From the NCBI RefSeq assembly GCF_024508295.1, contig NZ_CP101990.1, positions 1,984,001-2,048,000 of the forward strand: a stretch of DNA of 64,000 nt. The letters are read 5' to 3'. The translations under genes and the position numbers were made by a program. Below are positions 28,361 to 36,632 of this stretch, in pieces; position 1 is the stretch's first letter, and each line of letters starts with the position of its first letter. This DNA comes from Aeromicrobium duanguangcaii. GTDB lineage: Bacteria > Actinomycetota > Actinomycetes > Propionibacteriales > Nocardioidaceae. Below the pieces are notes generated by a model that saw nothing but the letters and a program-made list of their open reading frames with translations, ran no database searches and was not told where the DNA came from.

Positions 28361-28398
28361 ATTACGCGACGGCACCTCAGCCGTTACGAGCGTGTTAC
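28361..28398 (-). promoter_or_regulatory. GlnR-type operator upstream of amt
   Basis: On the minus strand, GTAAC-n6-GTAAC-n6-GGTGC-n6-GTAAT follow one another with an exact 11-bp period. Half-sites are at 28394-28398, 28383-28387, 28372-28376 (degenerate) and 28361-28365. This matches the known actinobacterial GlnR consensus of repeated gTnAC/GaAAC half-sites. Confidence 0.75.
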
Positions 28399-28437
28399 GC
28401 GAGCGGGGACGGTGTTAACTCAGTGGAACGAAGGTCC

Positions 28438-29265
28438 CTAACCGGAGGTTCCGATCCGGTACACCATCGATCTGGAGCCGTTCTTGAACTTGCTGCACTG
28501 GCCCTTGGCCGGCGCCTTCGTGCGGCGCTTGAGGCACGTGTCCGCCGGGTAGGTGACCCTGACGGCGAAGTTCGGCTTGGTCCCTGCTTTCACCTTCACG
28601 ATGCGCCCGGTCGTGAGGGCATTGATCTTGGGAAGGCTCGTCGCCGTGTAGACCGCGGCAGCCGTACCGGACTGCTTCATCGTGAACGACGCGGACTTGG
28701 CACAGTAGCGAATGGAGCCCACGCCGATGGCGGCGCTGGCGCCATAGAACCCGGCACCCACCGACACCGGGAAAGACGTGCACTTCGTGGCCTTCTTCGA
28801 GACCGAGCGGGTGTCGTCGACGTCGATCAGTCCTCGCTGGCTCGCGGCCACCTTGAATGACGCCGTCCCGTGACCACCGGTGCCCTTCTTCTTGTCGACC
28901 GAACTGTCAACGTCGAGCAGATAGAAATCGTATTTCTTCATTCGCTCGCTGATGCGATAGGCGTTGAGCTTCACACTCAACCGTCCCTGGGACAGCGTGT
29001 AGAAGAACTTCGGGCAATGGCGCCGCGCAGGGCACTCGTTGTTGGTCAGGTCGGCCGAGTCGTTGCTGCCGTAGTCGACGTAGGTGACCTTGTACGTCCC
29101 CGAGACGGGCCGCTGGTCGACCAGGGAGGCGACCTGTGAGATCGGCGTGGCGGCCTCACCTGCTTGGAACGGCACCAGGGCGCCCGCGACCAGCCCGCCG
29201 AGCGCCACCCCGAAGGCCAACCCGGCTCGTCGCCTCGTGCTTCTCTCCCCCGCGAGCATCCCCAT
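28438..29265 (-). CDS. Secreted protein of unknown function with six cysteines
   Basis: This 275-aa protein has a twin-Arg-free signal peptide (RRRAGLAFGVALGGLVAGALV, cleavage after GEAA). The mature part contains six cysteines (for example NNECPARRHC, DTCLKRR, GQCSKF), consistent with three disulfides, and is basic near its end. I do not recognise a family. The ATG at 29265 has TAGGGT eight nt upstream; an ATG two codons later is possible. It sits between trmD and amt and looks like an insertion into a housekeeping block. Confidence 0.75.
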   Translation of the reverse strand: MGMLAGERSTRRRAGLAFGVALGGLVAGALVPFQAGEAATPISQVASLVDQRPVSGTYKVTYVDYGSNDSADLTNNECPARRHCPKFFYTLSQGRLSVKLNAYRISERMKKYDFYLLDVDSSVDKKKGTGGHGTASFKVAASQRGLIDVDDTRSVSKKATKCTSFPVSVGAGFYGASAAIGVGSIRYCAKSASFTMKQSGTAAAVYTATSLPKINALTTGRIVKVKAGTKPNFAVRVTYPADTCLKRRTKAPAKGQCSKFKNGSRSMVYRIGTSG

Positions 29266-29273
29266 GGGGACAG

Positions 29274-29279
29274 ACCCTA
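29274..29279 (-). promoter_or_regulatory. Candidate -10 box for the secreted protein gene
   Basis: TAGGGT lies 8 nt before the ATG at 29265 and overlaps the trmD stop codon. Confidence 0.4.
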
Positions 29280-29984
29280 GAGGCTCTCGTGTCCCTCGGC
29301 GAGGCCGTCGCGTGTTAAATCCGGGCGACGTTGCTGCGTCCGCAGTTGCGACTGCTCGCGGCGCCACGTGGCGATGCGGCCGTGATCTCCCGAGAGGAGG
29401 ATCTCCGGCACGTCCCGGCCGCGCCAGTGGGCGGGCTTGGTGTACACCGGGTACTCGAGCAGGCCGTCGGCATGCGACTCCTCGGCGAGCGACTCCGGGT
29501 TGCCCATGAAGCCTGGCAGGAGGCGCACCACCGCTTCGATGATGGCCAGCGCGGCGACCTCTCCCCCGTTGACGACGAAGTCGCCCAGGGAGATCTCGCG
29601 GACCTGCCACCGCGAGGCGGCGTGGTCGATGACGCGCTGGTCGATGCCCTCGTACCGTCCACACGCGAAGACCAGGTGCTCGGCGCCGGAGAGCTCCACG
29701 GCGTCGGCGTGGGTGAAGGGGGCGCCCGACGGCGTGGGGACGATGACGACGGCATCGTCGGTGCAGACGGCGTCGAGGGCCTCGCCCCAGGGCTCGGGCT
29801 TCATCACCATGCCCGCGCCCCCGCCGTACGGGGTGTCGTCGACCGTGCGGTGACGGTCGTGGGTCCAGTCGCGCAGGTCGTGCGCGTGGAAGTCGACCAG
29901 TCCGCTGCGCCGCGCCTTGCCCGGCAGGGACAGGTCCAGCGGCGAGAAGTAGTCCGGGAAGATCGAGAGCGCGTCGATGCGCAC
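29277..29984 (-). CDS. trmD: tRNA (guanine-37-N1)-methyltransferase TrmD
   Basis: This 235-aa SPOUT methyltransferase methylates G37 of tRNAs reading CNN codons and prevents +1 frameshifting. The knot motifs are [26 protein letters not shown] and [16 protein letters not shown]. The start is a GTG overlapping the rimM stop by one base (TAGTG). It ends the rpsP-khpA-rimM-trmD operon. Confidence 0.97.
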   Translation of the reverse strand: MRIDALSIFPDYFSPLDLSLPGKARRSGLVDFHAHDLRDWTHDRHRTVDDTPYGGGAGMVMKPEPWGEALDAVCTDDAVVIVPTPSGAPFTHADAVELSGAEHLVFACGRYEGIDQRVIDHAASRWQVREISLGDFVVNGGEVAALAIIEAVVRLLPGFMGNPESLAEESHADGLLEYPVYTKPAHWRGRDVPEILLSGDHGRIATWRREQSQLRTQQRRPDLTRDGLAEGHESL

Positions 29985-30499
29985 TAGCGGACCTCGTCCG
30001 CTTCCTCGGGGTTCAACAGCCCGGGACGGTCCTCGACCGTCACGGTGCCGGCCTCGAGATCGACCTCGGGCACGAGCGCCTCGACGAACGGCACCTGGAC
30101 CGTGCGTCCGTCGAGATCGAGCACCAGGGTGTCGTGCGCCGGCAGGTGGAGCACCTCGACGACCGTGCCGATCGTCTCGCCCGCGACGACGACCGACAGC
30201 CCCAGGAGCTGGCGGTCGTAATAGGCGTCCTCGTCCTCGGGGATCTCGTCGGGGTCGACCTCGACCTCGAGGATCGCCCCGTGCAGGCCCTCGGCCGCGG
30301 TGCGGTCCGGGACCTCGGCGAACGTGACCAGCAACCGGCCGGAGTGCTCGCGGCTGGCGGTGATGGTCAGCTCGCCACCACGACACAGGACCGACGAGCC
30401 CGGCGCGAAGCGCCGTTCGGGCTCGTCGGTCCTGGGATCGACGGTGACGTCGCCACGGATCCCGTGGGCACGGCCGATCCGGCCGACGACGACTCTCAT
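29984..30499 (-). CDS. rimM: 16S rRNA processing protein RimM
   Basis: This 171-aa factor assists maturation of the 30S head domain, binding S19. The N-terminal [17 protein letters not shown] and the C-terminal PRC-barrel ([21 protein letters not shown]) are clear. The ATG at 30499 begins the canonical N-terminus. Confidence 0.96.
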   Translation of the reverse strand: MRVVVGRIGRAHGIRGDVTVDPRTDEPERRFAPGSSVLCRGGELTITASREHSGRLLVTFAEVPDRTAAEGLHGAILEVEVDPDEIPEDEDAYYDRQLLGLSVVVAGETIGTVVEVLHLPAHDTLVLDLDGRTVQVPFVEALVPEVDLEAGTVTVEDRPGLLNPEEADEVR

Positions 30500-30506
30500 C
30501 TCGGGT

Positions 30507-30758
30507 TCAGCTGCGCCGGTCGACGTCCACGAAGTCGATCCGCGCTCCGTCGGCACCGGCGATGGCCGATGCGACGGTGCGGATCGCCGTGGCCGTACGC
30601 CCCTGGCGACCGATGACCTTGCCGAGGTCGTTCGGGTTGACCCGAACCTCGAACAGCTCGCCGCGACGCGTCTGCTTGGCGCGGACGCTGACCTCGTCGG
30701 GGTTCTCGACGATGCCGGCGACGAGGTGCTCGACGACCTCCTGCATGGGTGCGGCCAC
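30507..30758 (-). CDS. khpA: KH-domain RNA-binding protein KhpA
   Basis: This 83-aa protein has one KH domain with the GxxG loop GRQG (residues 50-53, in LGKVIGRQGRT). It binds RNA with little sequence preference; in Gram-positives it pairs with KhpB. The GTG at 30758 lies 2 bp after the rpsP stop; an ATG four codons later is possible. The rpsP-khpA-rimM-trmD order is conserved. Confidence 0.95.
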   Translation of the reverse strand: MAAPMQEVVEHLVAGIVENPDEVSVRAKQTRRGELFEVRVNPNDLGKVIGRQGRTATAIRTVASAIAGADGARIDFVDVDRRS

Positions 30759-30760
30759 GA

Positions 30761-31222
30761 TCAGGCCTCGTCGGCCTTCGTGTCCGCGGCGGGAGTCTCC
30801 TCAGCCGGGGTCTCCTCGGCCTTGGCCTCCTCGGCGGGAGCGTCGTCGGCCTTGGCCTCGGACTTCTTCGCCTTGGTGGTGGCCGACTTCTTCGGCTCGG
30901 CGTGCAGATCCTTCAGAGCAGCGTTGAAGAGCTCGGCCTTGTCGGCCTTGGGCTCGGGCTGCTTGAGGGTCGACTCGCCACCGATGTCACCGGTGAGCTT
31001 GAGGATCGCCGCGACAGCCTCGGTGGGCTGGGCGCCGACGCCGAGCCAGTACTGGGCGCGCTCGGAGTCGACGTTGATGGTCGACGGATCGGTCTTGGGG
31101 TTGTACGTGCCGATCTCCTCGATGACGCGACCGTCACGCTTGGTGCGGCTGTCGGCGACGACGATGCGGTAGAACGGCGTGCGGATCTTGCCCATCCGCT
31201 TGAGGCGAATCTTGACTGCCAC
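30761..31222 (-). CDS. rpsP: 30S ribosomal protein S16 with charged C-terminal tail
   Basis: This 153-aa protein has an ~85-residue S16 core ([25 protein letters not shown]) and then a ~65-residue Ala/Glu/Lys tail (for example [14 protein letters not shown]). Typical S16 is ~80-100 aa, with longer tails known in actinobacteria. I chose the GTG at 31222 with AAGGAGA upstream; upstream in-frame codons are not conserved. Confidence 0.97.
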   Translation of the reverse strand: MAVKIRLKRMGKIRTPFYRIVVADSRTKRDGRVIEEIGTYNPKTDPSTINVDSERAQYWLGVGAQPTEAVAAILKLTGDIGGESTLKQPEPKADKAELFNAALKDLHAEPKKSATTKAKKSEAKADDAPAEEAKAEETPAEETPAADTKADEA

Positions 31223-31394
31223 GAGTGTGGTGTCTCCTTGGTGTGTTGAGCTGTGGTGACGGCGACCCGGCATGTGGGGCATGCCCGGTCTTCATCGAGG
31301 GCCGGGGTCGGCGGGTGAGAGGGCCACACCGATTCCGGACGCAATCACTCATTCTGCCAGACACGGCAGCCGTGATCCAATCCGGCTCACGCGC

Positions 31395-31420
31395 GGGCGG
31401 CCGGCGCCACCGGCGCGCCC
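31395..31420 (-). terminator. Possible terminator after cmk
   Basis: A GC-rich hairpin (GGGCG/CGCCC and GCCGG/CCGGC with one bulged base, 5-nt loop) lies just after the cmk stop on the minus strand. No U-tract follows. Confidence 0.4.
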
Positions 31421-31424
31421 GTTC

Positions 31425-32078
31425 TCACTGCTGCGCGAGGGCGACGATGCGGTCGATGACCTGGTCCAGAGTGAGGTCCGTGCCGTCCACGACGATGGCG
31501 TCGTCGGCCTGCGCCAGGGGCGAGGTGGCGCGGTTGGAGTCGATCGCGTCACGACGCGCCAGCGCCTCGCGCATCGCCTCGGCGTCCTCGATGCCCAGCT
31601 CCGCGGCACGGCGCTGCGCGCGCGCCACGGGGTCGGCGACGAGATAGATCTTCACGCGGGCGTCCGGCGCGACGACGGTGCCGATGTCGCGGCCCTCGAC
31701 GACGATGCCCCCGGTCGCCCGGGCGATCGTCTCGCGCTGCAGCGACACGAGCAGCTCGCGCACCTCGGGAACCGTGGCGACGGGGCTCACCGCCGAGGTG
31801 ACCTCGTCCCCGCGGATCGGACCGGAGACATCCACGCCGTCAGCCGCGATCGTCGGGCCGGCGGGGTCGGTGCCCGAGGTCAGGACGACCTCGCGGGCCG
31901 CCGCGGCGACGGCGCCGGCGTCATGGACGTCCACCCCGCGCTTGAGCAGCGCCCACGTCATGGCGCGGTACATCGCGCCCGTGTCCAGGTAGCCGTAACC
32001 CAGCCGCGAGGCGACCCCGCGTGAGGTGCTGGACTTGCCGGACCCGGAGGGGCCGTCGATGGCGATGACGTCGGTCAT
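31425..32078 (-). CDS. cmk: Cytidylate kinase
   Basis: This 217-aa enzyme phosphorylates CMP and dCMP. The P-loop is DGPSGSGKSS at the N-terminus, followed by YLDTGAMYRA and VVEGRDIGTVV. The ATG at 32078 has GAGGAG upstream. It is the last gene of a long minus-strand operon beginning at or before pyrG. Confidence 0.97.
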   Translation of the reverse strand: MTDVIAIDGPSGSGKSSTSRGVASRLGYGYLDTGAMYRAMTWALLKRGVDVHDAGAVAAAAREVVLTSGTDPAGPTIAADGVDVSGPIRGDEVTSAVSPVATVPEVRELLVSLQRETIARATGGIVVEGRDIGTVVAPDARVKIYLVADPVARAQRRAAELGIEDAEAMREALARRDAIDSNRATSPLAQADDAIVVDGTDLTLDQVIDRIVALAQQ

Positions 32079-32086
32079 GGATCTCC

Positions 32087-33151
32087 TCAGCGGAACGCGG
32101 CCCAGCCGCGTTCGATCAGTGCGGTGTGAAGTACGTCGGCGGCGGCGGCCCGCACCACGACCTCGACGACGCCGACGAGGCGGCCGAGCTCGTGATCGAT
32201 GCGCATGTCCTCGATGTTGACGCCGGCGGCGCCGATGTCGGAGAACAGGCGCGACAGCTCACCGGGTGTGTCGTCGATGGACACGAAGACCACCGCAAGG
32301 GCGGTCGGGTGCTCGCCGTGCTTGCCCGGGACGCGGCTGACGCCGTCGCGGCCGCGGTCGAGGTGCTCGGCGACGGATCCGTCGCCGGCTCGCACGGCGG
32401 CCCGCAGGTCGTCGAGCCGAGCGGCGAGGTCGTCGAGGATGTCGCCCACCTGGCCGGCGTTGCTGCCGATGATGTCGACCCACAGGCCCCGGTCGCTGCC
32501 CGCGATGCGGATGACGTCGCGCAGGCCCTGACCCGCGAGGGCGAGGTCGTCGGTGGGCGCCTCGGTCAGCAGGCCGGCGGTCAGCGCCGACACCAGGTGC
32601 GGCACGTGCGAGACGAGGGCGACGGCGCGGTCGTGGGACCCCGCGTCCATCCGGCGGACGACCGCGCCGACCGACGTCGCGACGCGCTCGACCAGGGCCA
32701 CGGCGTCGGGGTCGGTGTCCGCGGTGGGCACGATCGCCCAGGCCCGTCCCTCGAAGAGCAGTCCCGAGGCGGCCATCGGGCCGGAGCGCTCCTTGCCGGC
32801 CATGGGGTGGCCGCCGACGAAGCGCGGATCGGTGACGCCGGCGCAGATCGGGGCCTTCACGCTGGCGACGTCGGTGACGACGGCCTGCGGGAACTCGGCC
32901 AGCGCCGCGCGTGCCGTCTCGACGACGGCGGCGGGCGGGACCGCGACGACGACGAGCGCCGGGGAGTCGACCGGATCAGGGGAACCGGCGCCGACGGAGG
33001 CAGCGATCTCGACGTGGGAGGCGCTGGCGTCGCGCAGGTGGACCGGCACGTCGAGCTCACGCAGCGCCAGGGCGACGGAGGTGCCGATCAGGCCGCAGCC
33101 GATGACGAGTACCGGGCCCGGAACGACGGCATCGGGCAAGGCGGCACTCAT
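32087..33151 (-). CDS. tyrA: Prephenate dehydrogenase with ACT domain
   Basis: This 354-aa enzyme makes 4-hydroxyphenylpyruvate for tyrosine. The NAD-binding motif is VIGCGLIGTSVALAL, then VGGHPMAGKERSGP and the helical catalytic region (SHVPHLVSALTAGLL). An ACT domain at ~280-350 (VFVSIDDTPGELSRLFSDIGAAGVNIEDM, quoted in part) suggests feedback control by an amino acid. It overlaps rluB by ATGA and precedes cmk by 8 bp. Confidence 0.95.
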   Translation of the reverse strand: MSAALPDAVVPGPVLVIGCGLIGTSVALALRELDVPVHLRDASASHVEIAASVGAGSPDPVDSPALVVVAVPPAAVVETARAALAEFPQAVVTDVASVKAPICAGVTDPRFVGGHPMAGKERSGPMAASGLLFEGRAWAIVPTADTDPDAVALVERVATSVGAVVRRMDAGSHDRAVALVSHVPHLVSALTAGLLTEAPTDDLALAGQGLRDVIRIAGSDRGLWVDIIGSNAGQVGDILDDLAARLDDLRAAVRAGDGSVAEHLDRGRDGVSRVPGKHGEHPTALAVVFVSIDDTPGELSRLFSDIGAAGVNIEDMRIDHELGRLVGVVEVVVRAAAADVLHTALIERGWAAFR

Positions 33152-33876
33152 GCCTCCACGCTATCGAAGAGCGCTCCGAGCTCTTCGCGCGACAGGTCGC
33201 GCATGGCGCCCGACCGCAGGTCGCCGAGGCGCAGCGGCCCGAACGCAGTGCGCGTGAGCTCGATGACCGGGTGGCCGACGGCGTCGAGCAGCCGGCGCAC
33301 GATGCGGTTCTTGCCACTGTGCAGGTCGAGCTCGACCAGGCTCTTGCCCCGGCTGCGGTCACGGACCACGAACCGGTCGACGGCGGTGACGCCGTCCTCG
33401 AGCTCCACGCCCTCGCGCAGTGTGCGGCCGATCGAGTTGGCGACCGTGCCGTCGACGAGCGCCACGTACGTCTTCGTGACCTCGAACGACGGGTGGGCCA
33501 GGCGGTGCGCCAGGTCGCCGTCGTTCGTCAGCAGCAGCAGCCCCGAGGTGTCGGTGTCGAGCCGGCCGACGTGGAAGAGCCGGTCGTCACGGTCGCGGAG
33601 CAGTCCGGAGAGGTCGGGCCGGCCCTGCTCGTCGGCCATCGAGCTGACGATGCCCCGCGGCTTGTTGAGCAGCACGTAGGCATGGTCCGACGGCGGCGGG
33701 ATGCGCTTGCCGTCGACGCGCACGACGTCGGAGGTCGGATCGACGCGCGCGCCCATCTGGGTCACGACCTCGCCGTTGACCTCGACGCGCCCGGACGCCA
33801 TGAGCTCCTCGCAGCGGCGTCGGCTGGCGACGCCGGCGGCCGCCAGGACCTTCTGCAGACGGATACGCTCAGCCAC
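33148..33876 (-). CDS. rluB: 23S rRNA pseudouridine synthase RluB
   Basis: This 242-aa protein has an N-terminal S4 domain (RLQKVLAAAGVASRRRCEELMA) and an RsuA-type catalytic domain with the Asp motif GRLDTDTSGLLLLTNDG. It likely modifies helix 80/90-region 23S rRNA. I chose the GTG at 33876, which overlaps the scpB end by 8 bp. The neighbour order scpA-scpB-rluB-cmk is widely conserved. Confidence 0.94.
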   Translation of the reverse strand: MAERIRLQKVLAAAGVASRRRCEELMASGRVEVNGEVVTQMGARVDPTSDVVRVDGKRIPPPSDHAYVLLNKPRGIVSSMADEQGRPDLSGLLRDRDDRLFHVGRLDTDTSGLLLLTNDGDLAHRLAHPSFEVTKTYVALVDGTVANSIGRTLREGVELEDGVTAVDRFVVRDRSRGKSLVELDLHSGKNRIVRRLLDAVGHPVIELTRTAFGPLRLGDLRSGAMRDLSREELGALFDSVEA

Positions 33877-34582
33877 GGTCGCCGCCTTCCGTCGGAGCCG
33901 TCGCATCGGCGTCGGCCGGCGCCGGGTCCTCCGGGACGGCCTCGCGCTCTGCGGTCTCCTGAGCAACTCGCTCGAGCTCGCTGTCGAGGTCGGCGAGGTC
34001 GGGAAGCATGGGCGCCAGCTCCGGCAGCTCGCCCAGCCCGCTGAGTCCCATGCGCTCGAGGAAATAGTTGGTCGTGCCGTAGAGGATCGCGCCGGACTCG
34101 CCGTCGTGACCGAGCTCGGTGATGAGGCCACGCGTGACGAGCGTCCGAACGACGCCGTCGACGTTCACGCCGCGGATCGCCGAGATCCGCGAGCGGCTGA
34201 TCGGCTGGCGGTAGGCCACGACGGCCAGGGTCTCCAGCGCTGCCTGACTGAGCTTGGCCTGCTGTCCCTCGAGCACGAACGCGGCGACGACGTCGGCGTA
34301 CTCCTCGCGGGTGTAGAACCGCCATCCGCCGGCCAGCTCGCGCAGCTCGAAGCCGCGGCCCTGCTCGGTGTACTCCGCGGCGAGGTCGCGCAGCGCCTGC
34401 TCGACCTCGGCGGGCGGGTGCCCGACGGCCTGCGCCAGCACGAGGTGCTCCAGCGGCTCGTCGGCGATCATCAGCACGGCCTCGAGGGCGGGGCGCAGCT
34501 CGACGGGCGGCCGCTCGGGCGCGGCCGGGGCCTGCGCCGGCTCGTTCGCCTCGGTGAACCCCTGCTCGTCAGTCTCGGTCAT
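33869..34582 (-). CDS. scpB: Segregation and condensation protein B
   Basis: This 237-aa kleisin-interacting winged-helix protein forms condensin with SMC and ScpA. Motifs include LRPALEAVLMIADEPLE and LETLAVVAYRQPISRSRISAIRGVN. An acidic Ala/Pro-rich tail follows. I chose the ATG at 34582 with GGAAG upstream; an ATG at 34603 would add seven residues. It overlaps scpA by 14 bp. Confidence 0.95.
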   Translation of the reverse strand: MTETDEQGFTEANEPAQAPAAPERPPVELRPALEAVLMIADEPLEHLVLAQAVGHPPAEVEQALRDLAAEYTEQGRGFELRELAGGWRFYTREEYADVVAAFVLEGQQAKLSQAALETLAVVAYRQPISRSRISAIRGVNVDGVVRTLVTRGLITELGHDGESGAILYGTTNYFLERMGLSGLGELPELAPMLPDLADLDSELERVAQETAEREAVPEDPAPADADATAPTEGGDRG

Positions 34583-35468
34583 CGTCACTTCCGGTCGTCT
34601 CATCCACGGTCACTGCCTGCGCTGCGATCTCGGTGTCCTCGTCTGCGGGCACCGGCTCGTCGAACTCGTCCCCCACGTCGATGTCGCCGTCGTCCGACCC
34701 CGTCCAGCGGACGGTCAGCTCCCCCAACGGCTCGGCCTGCTCGAACGAGAGCATGCCCTCACGGAACAGCTCCAGCAGCGCCAGGAATCGCGCCACCTTG
34801 GTCTGTCCATCGGGCGCGTCCTGGGTGATCGCCCGGAACGTCAGCGAGCGTTCGCGGCGCAACCGGTCCACCACGAGGTGAGCCTGCTCGCGCACGCTGA
34901 CCGACGGGGCGTGGAGATGGGCCAGGGAGACCAGCGGAACCTGCTTGGGGACCAGGGCCGCGGCGGCGAGCGCAGCCAGGTCCTGCGCCGTGGCGCGAAT
35001 CTCGACCTCGGGCAGCAACGTCGCGAACCGCGGCTCGAGCGTGACCGCACGCGGGTGCCGCAGCTGCTGATTCTCGAAGCGCTCGGCGAAGATCCCCGCC
35101 ACCGTCTTGAAGGCGCGGTACTGCATGAGCCGGGCGAAGAGCAGGTCGCGCGCCTCCAGCAGGGCGAGGTCCTCCTCGTCCTCGACCTCGGCCTGCGGCA
35201 GCAGCCGCGCGGTCTTGAGGTCCAGCAGCGTGGCGGCGATCAGCAGGAAGTTCGTGGTCTGCTCGAGGTCGTCCTCGAGCTCACGCGTGTACGCGATGAA
35301 GTCCGACGTCACGACGGACAGGGCGACCTCGGTGATGTCGAGCTGGTGCTTGGAGATCAGCTGCAGGAGCAGGTCGAAGGGACCCTCGAAGTTGCCCAGG
35401 GTCACCGAGAACCCGGCGTCGGGGGCGTCGGTGGACGCCGACTCCGCGACGGACACCGAGGAGCTCAT
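34569..35468 (-). CDS. scpA: Segregation and condensation protein A
   Basis: This 299-aa kleisin subunit bridges SMC heads. The N-terminal motif FEGPFDLLLQLISKHQLDITEV and the C-terminal winged helix (~200-250) are typical. The ends are acidic and low-complexity. It starts by ATGA overlap with the small RHH-like gene. No smc gene lies in the window. Confidence 0.96.
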   Translation of the reverse strand: MSSSVSVAESASTDAPDAGFSVTLGNFEGPFDLLLQLISKHQLDITEVALSVVTSDFIAYTRELEDDLEQTTNFLLIAATLLDLKTARLLPQAEVEDEEDLALLEARDLLFARLMQYRAFKTVAGIFAERFENQQLRHPRAVTLEPRFATLLPEVEIRATAQDLAALAAAALVPKQVPLVSLAHLHAPSVSVREQAHLVVDRLRRERSLTFRAITQDAPDGQTKVARFLALLELFREGMLSFEQAEPLGELTVRWTGSDDGDIDVGDEFDEPVPADEDTEIAAQAVTVDETTGSDDDRD

Positions 35469-35779
35469 TCCTCGCCGAGGCGACGGGCGAGCTCGCTGTC
35501 CGCCCCGCGGGTGTCGAGATCGGCCAGGGCGCCGGCGATCGCGGCGCGCACCAGACGACCGCGGTCGACCTTGCGACCCAGCACGGATCGCAGCTCCAGA
35601 CGCGCCTGCTCGATCGCCAGGAGCTCGTCACTGGTGAGGTAGACGGTCATCTTCTCGTCGTGCTTGACCCGGCCGCTGCCGGCCGCCGGTACCGCGGGCG
35701 GGTCCTGGTCGCGAGGGCCACTGGGTGCGGTGGGCCGGAACAGCTCGTCCGCACCGGGCAGGTTCACGCGTCGGGACAC
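35465..35779 (-). CDS. Small ribbon-helix-helix-like protein between parA and scpA
   Basis: This 104-aa protein has a disordered N-terminus (~1-38) and then KMTVYLTSDELLAIEQARLE...GRLVRAAIAGALADL, a beta-strand-helix-helix pattern like RHH DNA-binding proteins. It overlaps parA by 16 bp and scpA by ATGA, so it is made with both. I chose the GTG at 35779 with GGGAGG upstream; a GTG at 35767 would make a GTGA junction with parA. I infer that it is a DNA-binding partner of this ParA or a link to condensin; no function is known to me. Confidence 0.8.
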   Translation of the reverse strand: MSRRVNLPGADELFRPTAPSGPRDQDPPAVPAAGSGRVKHDEKMTVYLTSDELLAIEQARLELRSVLGRKVDRGRLVRAAIAGALADLDTRGADSELARRLGEE

Positions 35780-36615
35780 CGCTGCAGCACCTCCCTGGCG
35801 AGCTGACGGTAGGCCTCGGCACCGGGCGAGGTGGGGGCGTACTCGGTGATCGGCTCACCGGCGACGGTGGAGTCGGAGAACTTCACGGTGCGCCGGATGA
35901 CCGTGTGGAACACGGCGTCTCCCCAGCCGTCGACGAGGGTCTGCAGGACCTCGCGGCCGTGCAGGGTGCGGCTGTCGAACATCGTGCCGAGCAGGCCGAT
36001 GACCTTGAGGTCGAAGTTCGTGCGGTCGCGGACCTTCTCGATCGTCTCGTTGAGCAGCGCGACGCCGCGCAGGGCGAAGTACTCGCACTCCAGCGGAACG
36101 AGCACGCCGTCGGACGCGGTGAGGGCGTTGACGGTCAGCAGGCCGAGCGAGGGCTGGCAGTCGATCAGGATCACGTCGTAGTCGGCGCGGACGTCGCGCA
36201 GGGCGCGGGCCAGGACCTGCTCGCGACCCACCTCGGTGACCAGACGCATCTCGGCTGCCGAGAGGTCGATGTTGGCCGGCACGAGGTCGAGGTTCTTGAC
36301 GGACGTCTCCATGATGATCTCCTTCATGGAGAGCTCACGGTCCATCAGCACGTGGTAGATGCTCTGCTCGATCTCGTGGGCGTTGTAGCCCAGTCCGACC
36401 GTCAGGGAGCCCTGCGGATCGAAGTCGACGAGCAGGACACGGCGGCCGGTCTCGGCCAGTGCGGCACCGAGATTGATGGTCGTCGTGGTCTTGCCGACGC
36501 CACCCTTCTGGTTGCACATCGAGATGACGACGGCGGGAGCCTGTGTCGCTCGGGGACCGGGCTCCGGGAGGTCGGGCATCGGGCGACCGGTGGGGCCGAG
36601 GGACGTGCTGGGCAT
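35764..36615 (-). CDS. ParA-family ATPase (orphan, scp-linked)
   Basis: This 283-aa deviant Walker ATPase has the motif KGGVGKTTTTINLGAAL near residue 40, VLLVDFDPQGSLTVGLG, and ILIDCQPSLG. It lacks an N-terminal HTH and no parB is adjacent. It is the homologue of the ParA-like gene next to scpA in mycobacteria rather than the origin-proximal ParA. I chose the ATG at 36615; a GTG at 36624 is possible. It follows xerD by 17 bp. Confidence 0.92.
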   Translation of the reverse strand: MPSTSLGPTGRPMPDLPEPGPRATQAPAVVISMCNQKGGVGKTTTTINLGAALAETGRRVLLVDFDPQGSLTVGLGYNAHEIEQSIYHVLMDRELSMKEIIMETSVKNLDLVPANIDLSAAEMRLVTEVGREQVLARALRDVRADYDVILIDCQPSLGLLTVNALTASDGVLVPLECEYFALRGVALLNETIEKVRDRTNFDLKVIGLLGTMFDSRTLHGREVLQTLVDGWGDAVFHTVIRRTVKFSDSTVAGEPITEYAPTSPGAEAYRQLAREVLQRCPDA

Positions 36616-36632
36616 AGCGGTCACTGTACCGC

